Of a stretch of DNA of 64,000 nt, positions 38,101 to 47,376 are shown in pieces. Source of the stretch: Flavobacteriales bacterium (GTDB taxonomy: Bacteria > Bacteroidota > Bacteroidia > Flavobacteriales_D > Crocinitomicaceae); contig JABXHO010000038.1 in the NCBI GenBank assembly GCA_013373595.1, positions 27,424-91,423 of the forward strand. The letters are read 5' to 3'. Position 1 is the stretch's first letter; every line of letters starts with the position of its first letter. The notes beneath the pieces were generated by a model, which was not told where the DNA came from, searched no databases, and saw nothing but the letters and a program-made list of their open reading frames with translations. Both the position numbers and the translations under genes were made by a program.

Positions 38101-39523
38101 AGTTACAACCTCAGGTGAATTGTATGCTTGGGGAGACAACAGCGCAGGACAACTAGGAGATGGAACATATACTTCGAGTAACGAACCGCAAATAGTGCCC
38201 ACCTTGAGTAATATCAAGACGGCTGCAACTTCAGAAGCAAGTTCAATGGCGGTAACGAATGGTGGAGAAGTGTACGTTTGGGGAGATAACTTCCAAGGAC
38301 AATTAGCCACAGGAAACACATCAGTGATCAACTTCCCATTCTTGAATACGACGTTAACAAATATCGATTCGATTGCAGGTGGGAAGAATCACTTCGTATT
38401 GCTCAAAACAGACGGAACGGTATGGACAGTTGGAAACAATGATTTTGGACAATTAGGACAAGGAGATTTGATTCCTTCCTTTAGTGCGGTTCAAGTTCCT
38501 GGATTGGCAAGTATTGTTTCGGTAGGAGCAGGAGAGTACCACAGTTTTGCCATTGATGCAAGTGGTGACTTGTATGTTTGGGGAAACAACAGTTCAGGGC
38601 AACTCGGACTGGGGGATGTGAACAACCGATTAGACCCAACTCTTTCAGGCTTGAAGAACATTGTCAATGCGCAAGGAGGTGCAAGTCATAGTGCTTTCTT
38701 GAGTTCTCAAAATAAAGTATTCACATCTGGAGAAAATGGATTTGGACAATTGGGAACAACAACATTTACCGCTTCATTAGTACCTGTACAGGTTGATGTG
38801 GTAGGCGCAACAATGATTTCAGCAGGAGAGTACACTACACTCGTGAAACGTACCGATAATTCCGTGTTTGGATTTGGAAACAATACGGAAGATCAACTTT
38901 CTTCTCAAACAGGCTTGTCTGTTCCAACACCTGAGCATATCAACGATTTGAACGGAGTTGGTTTTATCGAAGCAGGAAAATACACATCTCACTTCATCGC
39001 TACAGAAGAACAAAGTTGTCCTTCGGCTGGAGTTACAGTAAACATGCTAGCCGCTCCAACGGTGACTATTTCTGTGAATGTCGATACGTTAACGGCTACT
39101 GCTGGGGTTTCATATCAGTGGTATCTTGGAGGAAATGTAATTCCAGGTGCTACGAATCAAACGTATGAAGTGACTACTTCAGGTACGTATCAGGTGGAAG
39201 TGACGTTCGCAAATGGTTGTACAGGAATCTCGTCCGTGCACACACACAGCATGGCAGATGTTCAAGTTCTTTCTTGGGAGGATGTGAAATTGTATCCGAA
39301 CCCTGCCAGTCATACGGTTAACTTAACCTTTGAAAACGTGATTTGGGAAAATACAGAATACCGCGTTATCGATGCTTCAGGAAGAGTTGTATTCACGGAA
39401 ATGATAACAGGAGCAACAACAGCAATTGATATTGAGAACCTAGAAGATGGAATGTATCAACTTGTGCTTGCAAATAGAACAGCAGTAAAAGTGATGCGAT
39501 TCGTGAAAACGACAAGCTGGTAA
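32168..39523 (+). CDS. Giant T9SS type A cargo: tandem Ig-like repeats with a nested RCC1 propeller
   Basis: Secreted surface protein of 2451 residues. Order: signal peptide; two related N-terminal modules, each starting with a WxGxSGDWNDxxHWS motif (near 25 and 358); a PKD-like domain (about 715-795); 13 Ig-like repeats of about 80 residues, each with a Cys in an ICAGESVTF-like strand and a YEFFVDGVSQG strand (about 797-1870); an Ig-like domain with NQWYLNGTAISGATDSSY; seven RCC1 repeats (about 1930-2275); the rest of that Ig-like domain; one more Ig-like domain; and a type A sorting tail with KLYPNPASHTVNLTF. It lies divergent from the SprB-like operon and is followed by a strong terminator. 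Likely an adhesin; ligand unknown. Confidence 0.88.
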   Translation: MKRFLKIAVLQFFSILIVGNTLAADRFWVGGSGDWNDNNHWSATSAGGSGVSIPGPTDNVIFDAASGLTATSVVNLNAAITVIDFDFSAVTTSFTFNSNGLSIEFTGSVTGNTAGVLFTGTWLPIDLNTTLVGETFTSGGTIWVQDFITTGEQITFVDDFSNGTGMVQVDSGGVDLTGINFECGEFLSSSNGTRAIDLTNATINVNLGAWTIDSTNLTWTATGSEIILGNNAGLGAFSGGSLPYGFLRSVSATLLEYDGNNSFGLFELVPSSTFEINNGDTLSTDSLIASGSCASRLIIKTTHGGPNGFINKTGFNSLSLTGLDIDNVDAVAPATYNVSFSAVQNASGWTLNFTKFFWIGDSGDWNDLSHWSFSSGGTIAGCLPYISDSVFFDANSFTSTGQEVVVDDTAFFGAMHWQNIVGNQTLSLDSSIWAYGDVRLHPNLTLIRNTITSAVQFNDQADLFPNSATIDASISLVMPSPSTSLNLQGDLVMSDTSSIILFNGKFATLNNSLKTGTFFTANDPSTAVDNREVDFGSSTIELVSQFSSLGDTSIVFDAGTSHVLIGDTMNFDNALSTEGLTFHDVTLNFTPLNIGPFPLLQAVRGSNTFNKLEIIKGSHVYLQENATQTINDSLIMQGNCLDSIWLRSLDTTTNVQALINKTVSSDVLSECVNLGGIRYVNPSAVTFFSTDLGNNTNWVFSSITPTTADFTFFGASGSVCFGDTVFFNNTSTAFSGNQNDLFMQWSFNDDTLGFVPDTNAHIFNGSGDFNVTLQTEYTNFCTDEITQVVTVNEPIVFLATDEFDLEICAGEEVTFEASSPVDGTEFEFFVNGTSVLGPGVNDTLFVTTGLADGDTVSAQSFLSGCASDSIPQLAFVVNALPTFTMVSSDSDTTICAGDFVSFTGIGGASTDLYQYQVNGSNVTSMTLDSTYSTAALNDNDVVTLFSQTTDGCIDSSFMTFNVDALPTTALTSTELGTIICQGTNVTFTASGATTYEFFINGASQGAASTTTTFSTSSLTASDTVSVMGYLANGCSFEAPQKFSYSFIATPTITLTSSDSDTTICSGETVNFSASGGANYEFFIDGVSQGTPSPVTNFSTSSLTDGQVVFVVGDLGGCPGVSSSMTFTVTPSPTTVLSSSDVDHIICQTDLVTFTGSGATNYEFFIDGVSQGPASTNNTFSTSTLINGQTIVVSGETNGCVVQDQLTYTVLSTPSISLFSDDADNIICTAEPITFTTGNGASYQLFVNGSPFGSPQTSSTFVNPALPVGTNSVFVEGTGANGCTSTSLPALSVTVNPIPTVTITSSDADDIICAGESVTFTGNGSNQFQFFIDGVAQTTLSTNATFTTTSLANGEAVEIIGSSLGCTASSGVITMTVNPVPVVTMINTDPNNIWCANEVVDFEANGAANYEFFVDGVSQGASSPTNTINSSSFPVGTYTVEVVGEQTNCFASASIGVIVNPLPVPTLVSSDIDDIICAGESVTYTAGGGGTYEFFVDGVSQGTSSAISSFTTSSLANGNVVSVVVTSSGGCTESTLGGVMTVNPIPSVNLTSSHPTNEICIGESVTFTATGATDYEFFVNGTSQGSPSTTSTFTTTSLSNSDVVSVSGSSLGCANNSSGLSFIVYDYPVVSLLNNGDIQICSGELTDLEASGAGTYQFLVNGNPTGPFSPSTSFTDPLSNGDVVTVSGELNGCASTSTDSYTFTVFDFPIISTVSSDADNIICLNETVTFTASSAMTYDFMLNGTVLQSGATTSFSINTLEDGDVISIVGYNGDCPSTPDIYTFTVNSMNLDLQASPSNMICEGEAVTFTASGGDNYEFFLNGVSTGPMSANNTYTNTTLADLDEVTFTANNLTTGCTQALGDFIIMNVIDEPLITALSSTDFCEGDSVVLVSPVPYGNQWYLNGTAISGATDSSYVAYTSGVYSLEIASGGDGLVWSFGQNASGSLGNGTNFNSTDPVPASSAQSFDELTSGYEFVLGVTTSGELYAWGDNSAGQLGDGTYTSSNEPQIVPTLSNIKTAATSEASSMAVTNGGEVYVWGDNFQGQLATGNTSVINFPFLNTTLTNIDSIAGGKNHFVLLKTDGTVWTVGNNDFGQLGQGDLIPSFSAVQVPGLASIVSVGAGEYHSFAIDASGDLYVWGNNSSGQLGLGDVNNRLDPTLSGLKNIVNAQGGASHSAFLSSQNKVFTSGENGFGQLGTTTFTASLVPVQVDVVGATMISAGEYTTLVKRTDNSVFGFGNNTEDQLSSQTGLSVPTPEHINDLNGVGFIEAGKYTSHFIATEEQSCPSAGVTVNMLAAPTVTISVNVDTLTATAGVSYQWYLGGNVIPGATNQTYEVTTSGTYQVEVTFANGCTGISSVHTHSMADVQVLSWEDVKLYPNPASHTVNLTFENVIWENTEYRVIDASGRVVFTEMITGATTAIDIENLEDGMYQLVLANRTAVKVMRFVKTTSW
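34555..37780 (+). repeat. Thirteen tandem ~240-bp coding repeats (Ig-like domains)
   Basis: Direct repeats inside the 2451-codon gene, about 235-250 bp each. The conserved landmarks per unit are SSDxDxIIC, a VTFTASG-like strand and YEFFxDGVSQG. Units are diverged, so this is an old array with possible occasional recombination rather than a fresh amplification. Confidence 0.85.
37960..39005 (+). repeat. Seven RCC1-type repeats encoding one full beta-propeller
   Basis: Seven units of about 50 codons, each with a pattern like LYAWGDNSAGQLGDG and ending near a G-x-x-H/Y-S-x-A segment. Unit starts read VWSFGQN, YAWGDN, YVWGDN, WTVGNN, YVWGNN, FTSGEN and FGFGNN. Seven is the blade number of a closed RCC1 propeller. 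The fourth-to-fifth units are closest to consensus; the first and sixth are more diverged. Confidence 0.85.
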
Positions 39524-39550
39524 TAGCGAACCATTGAAATTTTATACGAA

Positions 39551-39580
39551 ATGCTCTGGAAACCACCAGAGCATTTTTCT
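39551..39580 (+). terminator. Rho-independent terminator after the giant surface-protein gene
   Basis: A perfect 9-bp stem, ATGCTCTGG (39551-39559) with CCAGAGCAT (39566-39574), a 6-nt loop and then TTTTCT. It lies 27 nt past the stop codon and 17 nt before the next start. Confidence 0.8.
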
Positions 39581-39596
39581 TATTTTGACTTTCCAT

Positions 39597-40157
39597 ATGA
39601 GTGAAACACTTCTCGATAACGATAATATTGAAGGTACCCAATCGGTACCACCATCAAAGAAATTTAAAAGCCGAGTCCCAAGTGATTTAATGATCGTATT
39701 GGGAGTATTGCACATCGTGGCAGGTTTGTCAGCGGTGTTTTATTATTTCTACCTTCTTTACGCAGACTTTAGGGTTTCGGCTGATTACTTAGTGATTCGA
39801 GCTGCGTACAATAGTCTAATCTTCTTCTTCGGATTGGTGTTCACCATTGGCGGTTTTGGACTGGTCCGACATCGCTTATTCGGTTGGATTTTCTCGTTGG
39901 CCGCATCTACGTTTGGAATCATGCTGCCCGCTTTTTTGCTATTGATATCACTCTTTATTCCAGGGCTCACTTGGTCTGTGTCAACTATTTTTGGGTGGCT
40001 ATTTCTGTTGTTCTTTGGGGTGAGCTTTACCTTCCTCATTTCTAAAACCATCCGAAAGTTCTATCAACCGACAGTCAAATCCTATGTAAGATCGGGGATT
40101 ATTCTACTTGTGCTTTCATTGGTTTTTCTGGCGCTTCCATTTTTAACCGTTTTATGA
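39597..40157 (+). CDS. Four-helix integral membrane protein of unknown function
   Basis: A 186-residue protein with a polar N-terminal part of about 30 residues and four hydrophobic segments (near MIVLGVLHIVAGLSAVFYY, YNSLIFFFGLVFTIGGFGL, FGIMLPAFLLLISLFI and a final SGIILLVLSLVFLALPFL, with another between). The start at 39597 is preferred because an in-frame TTG at 39534 lies before the terminator hairpin of the previous gene. Its stop overlaps the next ATG (ATGA), linking it to the 55-residue membrane protein. No family was recognised. Confidence 0.7.
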   Translation: MSETLLDNDNIEGTQSVPPSKKFKSRVPSDLMIVLGVLHIVAGLSAVFYYFYLLYADFRVSADYLVIRAAYNSLIFFFGLVFTIGGFGLVRHRLFGWIFSLAASTFGIMLPAFLLLISLFIPGLTWSVSTIFGWLFLLFFGVSFTFLISKTIRKFYQPTVKSYVRSGIILLVLSLVFLALPFLTVL

Positions 40158-40321
40158 TGGATAACGAAGAAATATTGGATCGATTTGGTGATGGTGTGAA
40201 AGATGCATCGGCTCAACCTCAAAACTATAGAGGTTGGATTGTATTTGTAGCATTACTTCTACTATTAATCGGAATTTTAAGCCTAATTGGTTTTTTTGTC
40301 TGGTGGCCACTTACTCGATAA
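40154..40321 (+). CDS. 55-residue single-pass membrane protein
   Basis: A small gene: ATG at 40154 (or 40157) to TAA at 40319-40321, coupled to the preceding gene by ATGA overlap. The product has about 26 polar residues (NEEILDRFGDGVKDASAQP), then one hydrophobic helix (WIVFVALLLLLIGILSLIGF) and a short WWPLTR end. The codon pattern and coupling support real translation. A subunit or regulator of the four-helix protein is plausible but unproven. Confidence 0.6.
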   Translation: MMDNEEILDRFGDGVKDASAQPQNYRGWIVFVALLLLLIGILSLIGFFVWWPLTR

Positions 40322-40573
40322 GAAAATCCCTTCAGCACTGAGTGCAAGTCTGTCGCGCTGCATTGAGCTTGCCGAAATGAACTGAACAATCCAAGAACGG
40401 ACTTCGGCTCCGCTCAGCCCTCAGTTTGTGTATTTAGAAAATCGAAAAATGAAGTGATCAGTAAACGCAGTGATCTAATGATCCAATTGTCGGACTTCGG
40501 CTCCACTCAGCCCTCGGTTTATCCGTAAACGAAGTGATCAGAAAGCGCAGCGATCGGGTAATCCAACACCTCC
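40322..40573. repeat. Intergenic spacer with a tandem REP-like repeat
   Basis: The 252-nt spacer between convergent genes has no gene. It holds two copies of a GC-richer element: GGACTTCGGCTC begins both 40399-40427 and 40492-40520, which differ at 2 of 29 positions. Each copy is followed by a second module starting GAAGTGATCAG (40451-40485 and 40531-40565). Spacing between the modules differs by 13 nt. A further related fragment (CATTGAGCTTGCCGAAATG, 40361-40379) precedes them. The composition is unlike the flanks; such sequences are dispersed intergenic repeats in related genomes (from memory). Confidence 0.7.
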
Positions 40574-41494
40574 CTAATGCAATTTCTGGCGCTTCAATAA
40601 ATACTTCAACAACACTTCGTTATATCCTTCACCAATGTGCGCGGGCATGAAATCAATTCGGTAATCAGCACAACGCATCTCGATATTCTTGAAGTACTCA
40701 TTTACCGCTTTCGTGTAGTTCTCACGGAACTGACTTGGTTGTAATTTGATCTTTTCTCCCGTTTCCATATCCACAAACTGATACGGTCGGTTTTCAAAGG
40801 CGAAATCAATCTCCGCTTTGCGATCTACTGTGTGAAATAGAATTACTTCGTGTTTGTTGTGTTTCAAATGCTGAAGCGCTTGGAAAAATTCATCTAGTTT
40901 GTTCGGATCATCCAATAAATCGGAAAAAATAACAATCAGACTTCGTTGATGACATTGTTCTGCGATTTGATGCAGGCATTCAACCGTAGAGGCTGTCTTG
41001 TGACTTCCTTTCTCATACTGTGTCAACAACTTCTCCAGTTCGCTGTACAGGTATCGATGATGTCGTTGAGATGATTTTGCTGGCGTATGAATGTTCAACT
41101 GCTCAGTGAAGAGCGAAAGTCCTACTGCATCGCGTTGTTTCCGCATCAATTCAATAATGGAAGCCGCAGCATACACGGAAAATTCCAATTTGTTCTCGTC
41201 AGAGTCGGCTGGGTAGAGCATTGAAGAAGAGCAGTCAATCACAAGTTGACAACGCAAATTCGTTTCTTCCTCGTACTTTTTGGTGAACAGCTTTTCGGTT
41301 CGTCCATACAATTTCCAGTCGATGTGGCGGGTAGATTCTCCCTTGTTGTACAAACGATGCTCTGCAAATTCCACAGAAAAACCATGAAACGGACTTTTGT
41401 GAAGTCCAGTGATAAATCCTTCTACCACTTGCTTTGCAAGAATCTCCAAATTCCCAAACTGGGCGAGCTTACCACGTTCAATTGTTTTACTCAT
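40574..41494 (-). CDS. DUF58-domain protein
   Basis: Soluble 306-residue protein with a von Willebrand-like fold. The block GESTRHIDWKLYGRTEKLF and the following VIDCSSSM (a partial MIDAS DxSxS motif) are hallmarks of the DUF58 family. Members usually sit with a MoxR AAA+ ATPase and VWA proteins and are thought to help chaperone or assemble envelope complexes; here no MoxR gene is adjacent. A near-consensus -7 element (TATCTTTC) lies at 41508-41501. Function is inferred only at family level. Confidence 0.85.
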   Translation of the reverse strand: MSKTIERGKLAQFGNLEILAKQVVEGFITGLHKSPFHGFSVEFAEHRLYNKGESTRHIDWKLYGRTEKLFTKKYEEETNLRCQLVIDCSSSMLYPADSDENKLEFSVYAAASIIELMRKQRDAVGLSLFTEQLNIHTPAKSSQRHHRYLYSELEKLLTQYEKGSHKTASTVECLHQIAEQCHQRSLIVIFSDLLDDPNKLDEFFQALQHLKHNKHEVILFHTVDRKAEIDFAFENRPYQFVDMETGEKIKLQPSQFRENYTKAVNEYFKNIEMRCADYRIDFMPAHIGEGYNEVLLKYLLKRQKLH

Positions 41495-41515
41495 ACGAAC
41501 GAAAGATACATAATT

Positions 41516-42421
41516 TTATGCAGCTGATTTCTTTCTGGCACGCAGAAAAGCATTTGTTAACACACCAATCAAAACGATAGCAATTCCTACTTCCACGAGT
41601 AAACTCAATTTTTCTCCAAAGAAGAAAAGCCCAACGATGAACGCATAGATGATCCCTAGGTATTTGAATGGGGTAATAGTGGCTGCTGCTCCTTCGTGCA
41701 AGGCCTTTGTCATGTAGACTTGCGCAAATTGGGTGAATACCCCGACAATTAACAGGAGTAGCCATTCGATTCCACGAGGCATGGTGAATTCAAAGAAGCA
41801 GAAGACAATCATAAGCGGAATGGCCACCATCGGGAAGTACATCACAATGACAATCGGAGCGTCGGTTGTGCGCAATTTCATAATGGCGACATAGGCAATT
41901 CCTGCAACAAAGGCCGAAATCAATCCCATGCCTAACCAGAAAAATGAAATCTGTTCGAATTCGTGATCGGATGAAATAAATTGATCAAGAGCAATCAGCC
42001 CAACTCCTGCGAAGGATAAGATGATGAAGAACCACTGCAACGCCAATACACGCTCTTTCAAGAGAATCATGGCTAGAATTACGGTGAAAATCGGCGATAA
42101 ATTCTGAACAACAATCGCGATGGCTAATGGAATTTCATGGATGGTGTAAAAGAAGATGGTAAGAGCGATGGTTCCAGCAATTCCGCGAATCAGCAACCAC
42201 TTTTTGTTGACGCCCCACATGGAAAGTCCACGGTAACGAATCACCGACCAACTGATCACAAACGTAACAACGGAGCGAACCAATACCAATTCGTGTCCCG
42301 GATAAACTTGAATGTTGTCAATGATATCTTGATCAGGTCCAGCACCCAGAATTTTCACGAAGAAGTTGACCACCAGAAAGCACAATCCTGACAGAATGAT
42401 GTATAAGATTCCTTTGTTCAC
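41516..42421 (-). CDS. EamA/DMT-family transporter
   Basis: Inner-membrane exporter of the drug/metabolite transporter superfamily with ten predicted helices in two EamA halves (first ending near LAIAIVVQNLSPIFTVILAM, second with ITPFKYLGIIYAFIVGLFFF). About 301 residues, the usual length. The GTG at 42421 (VNKGILYII) is chosen over an ATG at 42436 because a promoter -7 element occupies 42426-42433 between them. Substrate unknown; amino acids or other small metabolites are typical for the family. Confidence 0.82.
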   Translation of the reverse strand: MNKGILYIILSGLCFLVVNFFVKILGAGPDQDIIDNIQVYPGHELVLVRSVVTFVISWSVIRYRGLSMWGVNKKWLLIRGIAGTIALTIFFYTIHEIPLAIAIVVQNLSPIFTVILAMILLKERVLALQWFFIILSFAGVGLIALDQFISSDHEFEQISFFWLGMGLISAFVAGIAYVAIMKLRTTDAPIVIVMYFPMVAIPLMIVFCFFEFTMPRGIEWLLLLIVGVFTQFAQVYMTKALHEGAAATITPFKYLGIIYAFIVGLFFFGEKLSLLVEVGIAIVLIGVLTNAFLRARKKSAA

Positions 42422-42425
42422 GCCG

Positions 42426-42459
42426 CAAAAGTACATGGATTTCTCTTCTTCGCAGCAAA
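42426..42459 (-). promoter_or_regulatory. Promoter of the EamA gene, adjacent to the start codon
   Basis: On the minus strand: TTTG at 42459-42456, a 22-nt spacer, then TACTTTTG at 42433-42426, a full consensus. The GTG start at 42421 is only 4 nt further, so the transcript may have almost no leader. Confidence 0.55.
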
Positions 42460-42500
42460 CAATAAAATTAAATCCTTAGATTAGCGTTAAGAACAGTGTT

Positions 42501-43145
42501 GTGAAGAAAATAGGACTTATATTAATTTTGTTTTTAGGCGTTTCGGGTGTTTCTCGTGCTCAGTCGATTACACCGAAGTTTACGTATAATGTGGAATTGT
42601 GTCTGCCTGTGGCGATGACAAACAAACCCTTTAATGATTTCATGCAGGGATTGGTTGGCGTTTCTACTTATGGTCAATATTCCTTCCCGTTTCATTTAAA
42701 TGTTGGAGCAGGGGTTCGCTACTCGTATTTCACGATCAACGAATTCAGTGTGCCAAGTCCTGTTTCTGGAGGAGTTCATTCTGGATCGGCATTTATGAAA
42801 GTCGGTTGGGATAAATTCCATACCAATCAACTTGCTTCCGACTTCGGACTGAAAGTGGGATATTCTCAAACGTTCTTCGATACAGACCTCAATAAAGCGG
42901 CTGGAAGTAATCCTGTGCAAGTGGGAAGCTCATTTGCGGAGTTCACAGCAGCCTTAATTCTTGCGGCAAACGAACGATCATCGTACCGCTGGATTGTTGG
43001 TTATGGAATGCAAGGATTTGGATTTTCACCGCAACAAATCGGTTTGGAAACAAATGGAGGATACGATCCCGATGGATTCAAGCGGATCACGAGCTACCTC
43101 GTAGTTGGATTTGGGTACACGTACTATTTCGGAAAATCAAACTAA
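42501..43145 (+). CDS. Predicted outer-membrane beta-barrel protein
   Basis: A 214-residue exported protein. Signal peptide (GLILILFLGVSGVSRAQ) and then alternating amphipathic strands rich in Tyr, Phe and Gly, such as LNVGAGVRYSYFTI and LVVGFGYTYYFGK, with the aromatic C-terminal end common in small outer-membrane barrels. No specific family is recognised. Start codon is GTG. It is followed two bases later by prmC and may be cotranscribed with it. Confidence 0.65.
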   Translation: MKKIGLILILFLGVSGVSRAQSITPKFTYNVELCLPVAMTNKPFNDFMQGLVGVSTYGQYSFPFHLNVGAGVRYSYFTINEFSVPSPVSGGVHSGSAFMKVGWDKFHTNQLASDFGLKVGYSQTFFDTDLNKAAGSNPVQVGSSFAEFTAALILAANERSSYRWIVGYGMQGFGFSPQQIGLETNGGYDPDGFKRITSYLVVGFGYTYYFGKSN

Positions 43146-43147
43146 GT

Positions 43148-46036
<2,889 letters not shown>

Positions 46037-46037
<1 letters not shown>

Positions 46038-46498
46038 TGGAAAAATCTTCACACAGTATCTGGAGTTCAATTGAACGACTATTGCTAGTTGTAAATTTCG
46101 ATCAACTCGATACGATGAAGGATTGGCGTGAAGCGATCAAAAATACAGGGCTGAACATTCACCATTGTCAGATATTAGCCGTAGTAGCAACAAAAAAGGA
46201 ACGAATCGCCTTGAGCGATATCAATTCGGTGGCCTATATTTCTGAGAAGGATTTTGGTCTTTTTGGAAGATTGAAAAATGAAGAGGCGCAGCGGGTGCTT
46301 GCTGAACGTTTCGATACCTTACTCGTTGTAGGGGAAGTTCCTAAGAAAATCGAGAAGGCATTGTCTAAGTTAAATGTCAAAATGGATGTGAGCTTAAACT
46401 CGGAAGATGGCATCAGAACGATAAACTTGAAAACCGAGGAGACTGCCCCGAAGTATATGCTTAATTTTGTGAAACAAACATTAGAAAAAATAACATGA
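46037..46498 (+). CDS. Small conserved protein between ligA and dapA (DUF6913-like)
   Basis: A 153-residue soluble protein without signal peptide. It resembles the uncharacterised proteins that sit next to dapA in many flavobacteria (DUF6913, from memory). Visible features are an alpha/beta pattern, with LLVVNFDQLDTMKDW near the start and FDTLLVVGEVPKKIEKALS in the middle. It joins ligA through a TAATG overlap and dapA through ATGA. Function unknown. Confidence 0.7.
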
Positions 46499-47376
46499 AA
46501 AATCCTTTCTTGGGAACAGGAGTTGCACTTGTAACACCTTTCAATGAAGATAAAACAATTGATTTCAAAGCTTTGGTGAAATTAACGGAATACCAAATCG
46601 ATAATGGGGTTAATTTTTTAGTGGTTCAAGGAACTACGGGCGAGTCGCCAGTTTTGTCTTACGATGAAAAGATGGCGGTATTGAAGTGTGTGATGGAAAC
46701 CAATAACGGACGATTGAAAATCGTGTACGGAGTGGGAGGAAATGACACGCTTTCAGTTGGAGAGACGCTAAAAAGGCTGCCAGCAGGAGTAGATGGGATT
46801 CTTTCTGTATCACCGTACTACAATAAGCCTTCTCAGAGAGGAATTGTTGAGCACTTTAAATATGTGGCGTCTTGTACAGACTTACCAATCATTTTATACA
46901 ATGTTCCTGGGCGAACAGGGTCGAATATGACACCAGAAACGACGCTAGAATTGGCGGAAGTACCGAACATTGTAGCAGTGAAGGAAGCTTCTGGAAATAT
47001 GGAACAAATCATGGAGATTGTCATGAAGCGTCCTGAAGGATTTGGTGTACTTTCTGGAGATGATGCGATCGTTGTTCCTTTGATTTCTGTTGGAGTGGAC
47101 GGTGTTATTTCCGTTGTCGCAAATGCCTTCCCGAAAAAGTTCTCAACGATGATTACTGAAGCACTTCAAGGGAATTTTGGCGTAGCGAAAAAGTTGCACT
47201 ACGATTTATTGCCTTCCACGCATCAGTTTTTTGCGGAAGGGAATCCGGGAGGAGTGAAAATCTCTCTGAACGAACAAAACCTAATGAAACCAATTCTTCG
47301 TCCACCGTTATACCCCGTGTCTGACCGGTTGGAGGAACAAATTCGCATAGAAACACAACGTGTACTGAGATCATGA
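46495..47376 (+). CDS. dapA: 4-hydroxy-tetrahydrodipicolinate synthase
   Basis: First committed enzyme of lysine and meso-diaminopimelate synthesis: condenses pyruvate with aspartate semialdehyde. The 293-residue TIM barrel has the Schiff-base lysine in AVKEASGNM (Lys163), Tyr135 in ILYNVPGRTG, and GTTGES (46-51) with the catalytic threonines. Length and motifs are standard. It is coupled on both sides by ATGA overlaps. Confidence 0.96.
   Translation: MKNPFLGTGVALVTPFNEDKTIDFKALVKLTEYQIDNGVNFLVVQGTTGESPVLSYDEKMAVLKCVMETNNGRLKIVYGVGGNDTLSVGETLKRLPAGVDGILSVSPYYNKPSQRGIVEHFKYVASCTDLPIILYNVPGRTGSNMTPETTLELAEVPNIVAVKEASGNMEQIMEIVMKRPEGFGVLSGDDAIVVPLISVGVDGVISVVANAFPKKFSTMITEALQGNFGVAKKLHYDLLPSTHQFFAEGNPGGVKISLNEQNLMKPILRPPLYPVSDRLEEQIRIETQRVLRS

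Noticed and set aside
39534..39596. Longer N-terminus for the four-helix membrane protein
   Set aside because: Would be encoded across the terminator hairpin of the preceding gene from a TTG; ATG at 39597 gives the normal length.
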